Positions 58,498 through 64,000 of a stretch of DNA of 64,000 nucleotides are shown piece after piece. The translations under genes and the position numbers were made by a program. The stretch covers positions 3,782,001 through 3,846,000 of the forward strand of contig JANUWF010003366.1 in the NCBI GenBank assembly GCA_026120185.1. Reading direction: 5' to 3'. Source of the DNA: Voacanga thouarsii. Lineage: Eukaryota; Streptophyta; Magnoliopsida; Gentianales; Apocynaceae. Every line of letters begins with the position of its first letter. The first letter of the stretch is position 1. The notes beneath the pieces were generated by a model. It did not search any database, was not told the origin of the DNA, and worked only from the letters and a program-made list of their open reading frames with translations.

Positions 58498-58699
58498 CCA
58501 GGTCCCAAAGAACTACAACATCAGAAAGTGCTGCAGTTATTTCTCTACCGGTTAATGGATGCCGCATGTTGAAAGCATCACCCATTAAGTGTGCTTCGGG
58601 TCTAGGAAGTGGTGCTACTGGCATGCTTCTGTTTGGCATTTTTCTAATATTCCTTTTATCAATAGCAAATACGAATGCATTATGCAGCTCTAGTGGTAC
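58498..58699 (-). pseudogene. SQE: Squalene monooxygenase exon fragment, 3' exon
   Basis: On the minus strand a 202-bp exon bounded by CTAG acceptor and GGTAAAC donor. It encodes PLELHNAFVFAIDKRNIR, NRSMPVAPLPRPEAHLMGD and AFNMRHPLTGREITAALSD. GDAFNMRHPLTG is the FAD-binding signature of plant squalene monooxygenase, which epoxidises squalene in sterol/triterpene synthesis at the ER. Relatives have GGGMTVALSDI after LTG; here the glycines are lost (REITAALSD), so it is diverged. It lies inside the CACTA element and is joined in order to the exon at 58874-59089. Confidence 0.87.
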
Positions 58700-58873
58700 C
58701 TAGCCCAAGCAAAGCATAGATTATAATTAATTTAGGCTAGAGCTCCAAGTAGTTTACCTTTATTCATGTCAAAAGCAGACATGGGGATTCTTTTAAAAGA
58801 ACAGATGCATCAAGACATCTAAAAAAACTATAGATATTCAAAACTTCAAGGATGAACTGAACTATGTGCGTAC
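58700..58873 (-). other. Intron between the captured exons
   Basis: 174 bp with GTACGC donor and GGGCTAG acceptor on the minus strand. Presence of the intron shows capture from genomic DNA and not from a processed transcript. Confidence 0.75.
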
Positions 58874-59089
58874 CTATGGAGCCATTGTGGCCTTCAAACA
58901 GTTTGCCATTTCACCATTGGCAATGGAGGAAGTTTTGGCTTGGTACATCAACCCAGCAACGAATTTCTGTGCTACTAATTGGATAAGTAAGTAGGGTGAA
59001 GGATCTCCCAGAATAACATGGCCATAGTTGGGGAATGGAAGTTGATAGTTCTCTAATGCCAAACCAACAAAGCAAGAGGGAACATCCAC
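58874..59089 (-). pseudogene. SQE: Squalene monooxygenase exon fragment, preceding exon
   Basis: 216-bp exon on the minus strand after a CTAG acceptor. It encodes VDVPSCFVGLALENYQLPF, GHVILGDPSP and SIANGEMANCLKATMAP, all matching the squalene monooxygenase substrate-binding region. Between them about 20 codons match the family only in another frame (PISSTEIRCWVDVPSQN), so two compensating indels have occurred. The last codon is TAG where relatives have CAG (Gln) at the splice junction. The fragment cannot give a working enzyme. Upstream exons with the N-terminal FAD fold were not found. Confidence 0.88.
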
Positions 59090-60561
59090 CTAGAAAGAAA
59101 ATCCTACAATGTTTAAATTTCAAAAGTCATATATGTCACCTCCTTAAAAGACTTAAATATGAAGTTGATCATGTTCTTGAAAGAAACAAATTCTTCTAGA
59201 GCACTAAGTAAGACAAATCAGAACTACCCTTAATAAGCAAAAAAAGGATGTCTAAATGAGGACATTTTCCTCAAATTCAATAAAAAGTTATAGTGACATT
59301 CTTCATAATGCACAGCTATGCTTATGCTTCACCCTCGAATACTCTCCTGGCAGGCTAAGAATGGTTGTTTCTCCAAGAGATCAAGCTTCAAAGAATTTAC
59401 ATATAGTTATAAATCATGTTTCTAGCAAGTACTCATCACATTTACAACATTCTTTGCTTGATATTGCCCAACCAAATTCTAAATAGAGTAGCCAAATAGT
59501 AAAAAAATGCTACCTCCTAAAAAGTAATAGAGAGATTTTATCCTCATATTAATTTTAAAAAATGCATAAATATTTCTAGCATAATACTTATGTTTATGTT
59601 TGAGGATGTTTAATGAAGCTGTCAACTCTTCAAGAAAAGTGCCAAATTCCTATAGCAATCAGATGCTTGCTTATAGTATAGAAATGGGATAATACAGTTT
59701 CAGAGTTAGTAATCACTAATGAAGTTTGTTTTGGATTTAGTAGTGATATATTGTAAAGAATACTCTGCTTGATGATTGAACTGAAATCGCAGAGCTCAGT
59801 TACCCCTCCCTCCTCCTTTCCCAACCCAAATGAAAAATGTCTAAGAGATATTCGCATGATTGGTTTTATATGGTAACAAAGCAGTCCAGCTTTTGTATCC
59901 TCTATCACATTTCTTTCATAAGACTTCCCAAAAATTAGGCTTGTTAAATTAAATTTAGATGAGTGCACATTATAAATTCAGCATGAACCATCACAAAAAT
60001 TGTAGACAAACTAAGGACACAGATTAAACAAATAATTGACAGACATAAGAAATGACAACATCATGTATTAATCTTATATTCATGAGTGGGGCAGCATTAA
60101 CTCCAGAAATTAGAATGTTGAAGTATCATGAGTTTATCAGGTATACCCCAGAAAATATGCTTACTTTCTGAAAATGGGCTATCAAAACCGAGAAAAGGAG
60201 TTGAGCTAACAAAATGACATTGTTGTCAATTTTCTTATCCAACTAATTTCCTGATTTCTCTGTGTCCTTATAGTCCCCAAAATATTTAGTATATAGTTCA
60301 TCTCAGATATCATATAGTTTTTGAAATGTAAATATACTTCCTTAGCCCAAAAAGAGAACACATTGATGATCTGATTGCCACACCAAGCAAATTTGTCATT
60401 CTCTATCTATTTATTGGAACTGAGAAAGTAAATCACAATTTCAATTTCAAGAATAGGCACTAATGCAACAAAAGTGTTTCATTCAAGAACAACATAAAAA
60501 TTATTTGGCAGCTACGAAATATGAAATACAGAACTAGAAAGAGCCTTCAATCTTAAAGAAC
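59090..60561 (-). other. CACTA interior between captured exons and the unidentified ORF
   Basis: AT-rich, no confident exon. It may include intron of the captured gene(s). Frames at 59256-59486 (+) and 59630-59968 (-) show no family motif. Confidence 0.4.
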
Positions 60562-60840
60562 TTAACAACTACCTACACATGAATGACCCTGCTTACTGGG
60601 TAAATAGATTACATCCTTTAGCAACTTCTTGGTCAAACTGCCTTCATTCTCATCAACAGCACCGGGCAGCTTAGTTGCCGAATTAGGAGTCTTTTGATTT
60701 GTTGCAAAATTGGCTAAAATCCAGTTAAACCCATCATTTTTTAAGCCAAAACAAACATGCACACTCTGCTTTTTACTCATCTCCATCTTCCTTACGAGAG
60801 GAACAACATAATCCATACTAACCAAACTCTTCAAAGCCAT
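60562..60840 (-). CDS. Unidentified exon-like ORF inside the CACTA element
   Basis: On the minus strand an ATG frame of about 92 codons starting MALKSLVSMDYVVPLVRKME, with KQSVHVCFGLKNDGFNWIL in the middle and LLKDVIYLPSKQGHSC near the end. The composition is like ordinary protein, unlike the low-complexity frames nearby. Near its end TGTGTAG then GTAGTT could be a splice donor. It does not match the N-terminus of squalene monooxygenase as I know it. I cannot name the gene. It may be a first exon of another captured gene, or of the element's own accessory gene. Confidence 0.4.
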   Translation of the reverse strand: MALKSLVSMDYVVPLVRKMEMSKKQSVHVCFGLKNDGFNWILANFATNQKTPNSATKLPGAVDENEGSLTKKLLKDVIYLPSKQGHSCVGSC

Positions 60841-62129
60841 CAAATCACCAACTAATAATACTAGTATAAAATAAAGATTTTTTTGGCAAAAGTGTCTGTT
60901 TAAGAGCTTTTAAATTAAACTTGTTGCAACACAACAAAATAGTGAACTGATCACTCAATGGGGTTGGTGATGAAATAAAAAATAAAATGCTTGCTGCCAT
61001 AAAAGAATTCTCCAGTCAACCATTACTCATCTATATCTTGAAAGAGTGGCAAAAATCTAAAATGAAATCAAAACAATAAAATTTAAAAAGCTAAAGCATA
61101 AACTAAGCTTTTTTTTCTTTAAATAACTAATCTACTTATCCCAAAACATAAATCCCTCTCTTCCATACGGATTCCAAGCACTTACACTTCAAAAAAGAAC
61201 AAAGAACCCATTAACATATGAAACTAAGATATGAAATATAACACACTTGAAAAAAGAATACCATTTTTTACATTGTAAAATCGAATGCCACAAACATTCA
61301 AGAACACAAAGTGCAAATCCAAAGAAACTAGAACGTTTAACATAAACAACTAAAATAGAGACAAAAATAAGTCTAGACATCAAAATGGAAAAAATTTTCC
61401 CATTGTTAAACCTTTTCTATTCAATTATAAGAACTTCCAAAATCTTACCCATTGACAAAACTCATATGAAACAATAAATCCTCACAACAAAACTACAAAA
61501 AAAAAAATGCAAATTCAAGAAGGTACTGACCATGGAGAGGGGAGTGGTGCAGATTTGTGAGAAGCCCAGAAGAGAGACTGATCTGAGAGACAGAAAGAGA
61601 CAATGGGTATTTGGTGTGTGGGGGTGTGTGTGTGTGAGTGAGTGTGGGGTGTGTGTAGTAAGGTGTGTTCAAATGCAAAAAGGACAGAGGTCCAATATCT
61701 ACATAGACAGTAGTGGGGAGTGAGCAGTCGGGGGCTAGTGTCAATAAAGAGCAATGACATGTACATGCTTGTCTGATTGGATGACCACTGGGAAATCTTG
61801 CTTGGAGAAGAAAGAATGAAGAGAAGAAATCACCAAGGCTCTTGTTTTAATTTCTTGACTTTTATTTTTCTTTTTAATTTTGTTCAAAACAATTGAAATT
61901 TTGTTTCCAGTATTTTTTATATTATTACACTTTGTTTACTTATATTTTGTATAGTAATAATACAATATAATATTATTTATATTATGCTTTTTTTATATTT
62001 ACAATATTAAATTATAATCAGTTACTATATTTTTAATTCATATAATATATATAAATTATATGCATAAAATATTATTATGATTATTATTTCTATATACACA
62101 CAAAATATAAATATATATAATTAGTATTT
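60841..62129. other. CACTA interior, AT-rich, with GT-rich tract
   Basis: No gene supported. A GT/GA-rich block lies at 61600-61670. Upstream of the ORF at 60840 on the minus strand it might hold a captured promoter, but I see no convincing TATA box at a fitting place. Confidence 0.4.
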
Positions 62130-62130
62130 A

Positions 62131-62154
62131 GTGTGTGTGTGTGTGTGTGTGTGT
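62131..62154. repeat. GT microsatellite
   Basis: About 12 GT units. Confidence 0.95.
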
Positions 62155-62319
62155 ACTATCAAAACTACGTAGTTACGTATTTTATTTTGTCCCTCCTTAT
62201 TGCTTAGACAATTTTTTAATTCAAAAAAATTGATATAAATTTTGAAATTTTTTAAACTAATTTAATTTCAAAGATCCCATAAATGCAATTACTCTTGTAG
62301 TTTATGAAATAAGCATAAC

Positions 62320-63065
62320 TATACAAACATATCTTTTAAAGATAATATAAATATAATCAATTGGACATACTGCTTTTAAAATGATATACAATGTCACAAA
62401 TTGATTTGAAAAGTCAAAATCCTAATACAATTATATAGAGATTATTCTAGATTATGTGACAAAATATATCCGATTGTCTTCAAATTTGATCACGATACTT
62501 TGTTTAGCAATTTAACAAATATAACGACTGGATAGTTAATTTGATATGCTTATCTTTATAATTGCATTAGGTTTTGAGCCGTTATATAGAGATTATGCTA
62601 GATTAGGTCTCAAAATATATCTGATTATTTTCAAATTTGGTTTTAATACATTTTTAGCAATTTTAATAAATTTAATAGTTGGATCATTAATTTGGCATGC
62701 TTATTTTTATAAATGCATTAAGTTTTAAGCTGTTATATAGAGATACTAGATTACGTAGCAAAATATATCCATTTAACTTCAAATTTGGTCATGATACTTT
62801 TTTTTTTAACAATTTTAATAAAGTTAATGGTTGGATCATTAATTTGATATGTTTATGTTTATAAATGCGTTAGGTTTTTGGCCGTTATATAGAGACTATG
62901 CTATATTATGTGGCAAAAAATATCCAATTACTTTTAGATTTGGTCACAATCATTTTTTTTCGCAATTTTAACAAATCTAACTGTTGGATCATTAATTTGA
63001 CATGTTTATCTTTATAAATATGTTGTTTTTTGGGCACTTACATAGAGGTTATGTTGTATCATGTG

Positions 63066-63099
<34 letters not shown>

Positions 63100-63490
63100 G
63101 ATTACCTTCAAATTTGATCACAATACTTCTTTTTTTTTAGCAATTTTAACAAATCTAACAGTTGGATCGTCAATTTAACATCCTTTTCTTTGTAAATGCG
63201 TCAGGTTTTGGGTCTTTATATAGAGATTACGCTAGATTATCAAGCTAAATATATCCGATTACCTTCAAATTTGGTTACAATCCCTTTTTTAGTAATCTTA
63301 GAAAATCTAATAGTTAGACCGTCAATTTGACATGCCTATCTTTGTAAATGCATTAGGTTTTTATCCTTTATATAGAGATTATGCCAGATTATGAGGCTAA
63401 ATATATCCGATTACTTTCAATTTTGGTCACAATACTTTTTTTAGTAATGTTAGCAAATCTAACGGTTGAATCGTCAATTTGACATTTCTA
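62320..63490. repeat. Tandem array of seven ~150-bp units in the CACTA body
   Basis: The motif TTATATAGAGATT(A) recurs near 62430, 62581, 62732, 62883, 63035, 63213 and 63365, each followed by GATTA(T/C)...AAATATATC, CTTCAAATTTGGT and GTTGGAT(C)(A/G)TCAATTTGACAT-like blocks. Spacing is 151-152 bp except one of 178 bp, where a TA run (63067-63098) has expanded. Units are diverged (roughly 80-90% by eye). Confidence 0.9.
63067..63098. repeat. TA microsatellite inside the array
   Basis: About 15 TA units; accounts for the one long repeat spacing. Confidence 0.95.
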
Positions 63491-63544
63491 TTTTCAACAA
63501 ATCTATTTTTCTTCTACTTAAACTTCTCCCAACTACCCACTTCA

Positions 63545-64000
63545 GTTGGTATTTCATTGGAACATCGATAGGGAAAAAACAATCCTCTCCCGTTTAACAA
63601 CAAATTCAAATTAGACATAGTTACCAACTATGCATATTTAATTGGTAATCAGTTGGTAAATATTATCCTATATGTTTACCAACATATTACCAATAGATTA
63701 CCAACAGAGATATTAACAACTAAATATGCACATTTGGTAATTCTGTTTGTAATTTATTGGACATTGATTTACTATATTCCCAATAGAAATGTCGATTAGT
63801 AATGCTATTGGTAAAAAATAAACTATCATAATACCAACTATATTACCAACTAAAATAGCTACCAACTACCCACTTCTGTTAGTATTCCATTGGTAAATTG
63901 GAGGGAGCAACATTCCCTCCCTATTAGCAATAGATTACCATCAGCTATAGTTACCAACGTATATTTTGTTGATAATTAGTTGGTAAATATTTTCCTGCCT
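63545..64000. repeat. CACTA right-side subterminal repeats (truncated by window end)
   Basis: About 12 further TTGGTAA/TTACCAA motifs in both orientations. The terminal CACTA repeat itself is not reached. Confidence 0.85.

Larger units (their letters stand above)
56411..64000. mobile_element. CACTA (En/Spm-like) DNA transposon, left end and body; right end outside the window
   Basis: Begins CACTACTAGAAAAAGG, the typical plant CACTA terminal inverted repeat, inside the integrase tail of element F. It is followed by dense TTGGTAA/TTACCAA subterminal motifs (56430-57110), and similar motifs return at 63545-64000, so the second end should be close beyond the window. The body carries captured squalene monooxygenase exons, another exon-like ORF and a tandem array. 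I see no TNP2-type transposase, so this copy is probably non-autonomous. Confidence 0.88.

Noticed and set aside
61493..61766. His/Thr-rich frames on the minus strand
   Set aside because: Translation of a GT-rich simple repeat.
1..64000. CRISPR array, prokaryotic operon or organelle insert
   Set aside because: No regularly spaced identical short repeats, no operon-like gene packing and no plastid or mitochondrial genes were seen; everything recognised is plant nuclear repeat.

Overview
This window is plant nuclear DNA, most likely from an angiosperm (probably a dicot; I cannot name the species), and it consists almost entirely of transposable elements. The support is: Ty3/gypsy and Ty1/copia polyproteins with plant-type motifs, initiator-Met-tRNA primer sites, LTRs bounded by TG/CA with 5-bp target-site duplications (TSDs), and a CACTA DNA transposon carrying intron-containing pieces of a plant squalene monooxygenase gene. 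I see no intact host gene, rRNA gene or canonical tRNA gene. Every recognisable coding region is broken by stops, frameshifts, deletions or insertions.

Layout. (1) 1-4299, 33951-34866 and 44083-~46085 are three pieces of one old Athila-like gypsy element: gag remnant, no pol, a second ORF, 3' non-coding DNA and a 3' LTR. (2) Element A, a Tekay/Del-like chromovirus (4305-33945, +, TSD AAAGC), is inserted in it. (3) Element B, a related pol-deleted element with 4.36-kb LTRs (5599-18243, -, TSD GCAAT), is inserted in A's 5' LTR. Solo LTR C of B's family (22942-27247, TSD TCAAG) splits A's protease region. (4) A degraded Ty1/copia element E (34867-44082, +, TSD TCATT) interrupts the Athila 3' region. 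(5) 46086-53327 holds a second Athila-like 3' end, interrupted by copia-type solo LTR H (46349-47621) and by solo LTR D (49041-53293, TSD AATGG). (6) 53428-56410 is the 3' end of a third Athila-like element on the minus strand: LTR, polypurine tract and integrase tail. (7) 56411-64000 is the left part of a CACTA element that runs off the window, with dense subterminal repeats, two squalene monooxygenase exons, an unidentified exon-like ORF and a ~150-bp tandem array.

How the parts relate. The chromovirus copies (A, B, C, D) share LTR blocks, and A and B share gag, integrase and an acidic pre-gag ORF. B lost protease, RT and RNase H by an internal deletion and could only have moved with enzymes supplied by a relative. 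Nesting gives the order: Athila host first, then A, then B and C. By-eye divergence agrees (A's two LTRs differ much more than B's). Many inactivating changes are C-to-T or G-to-A, the signature expected from methylated, silenced repeats.
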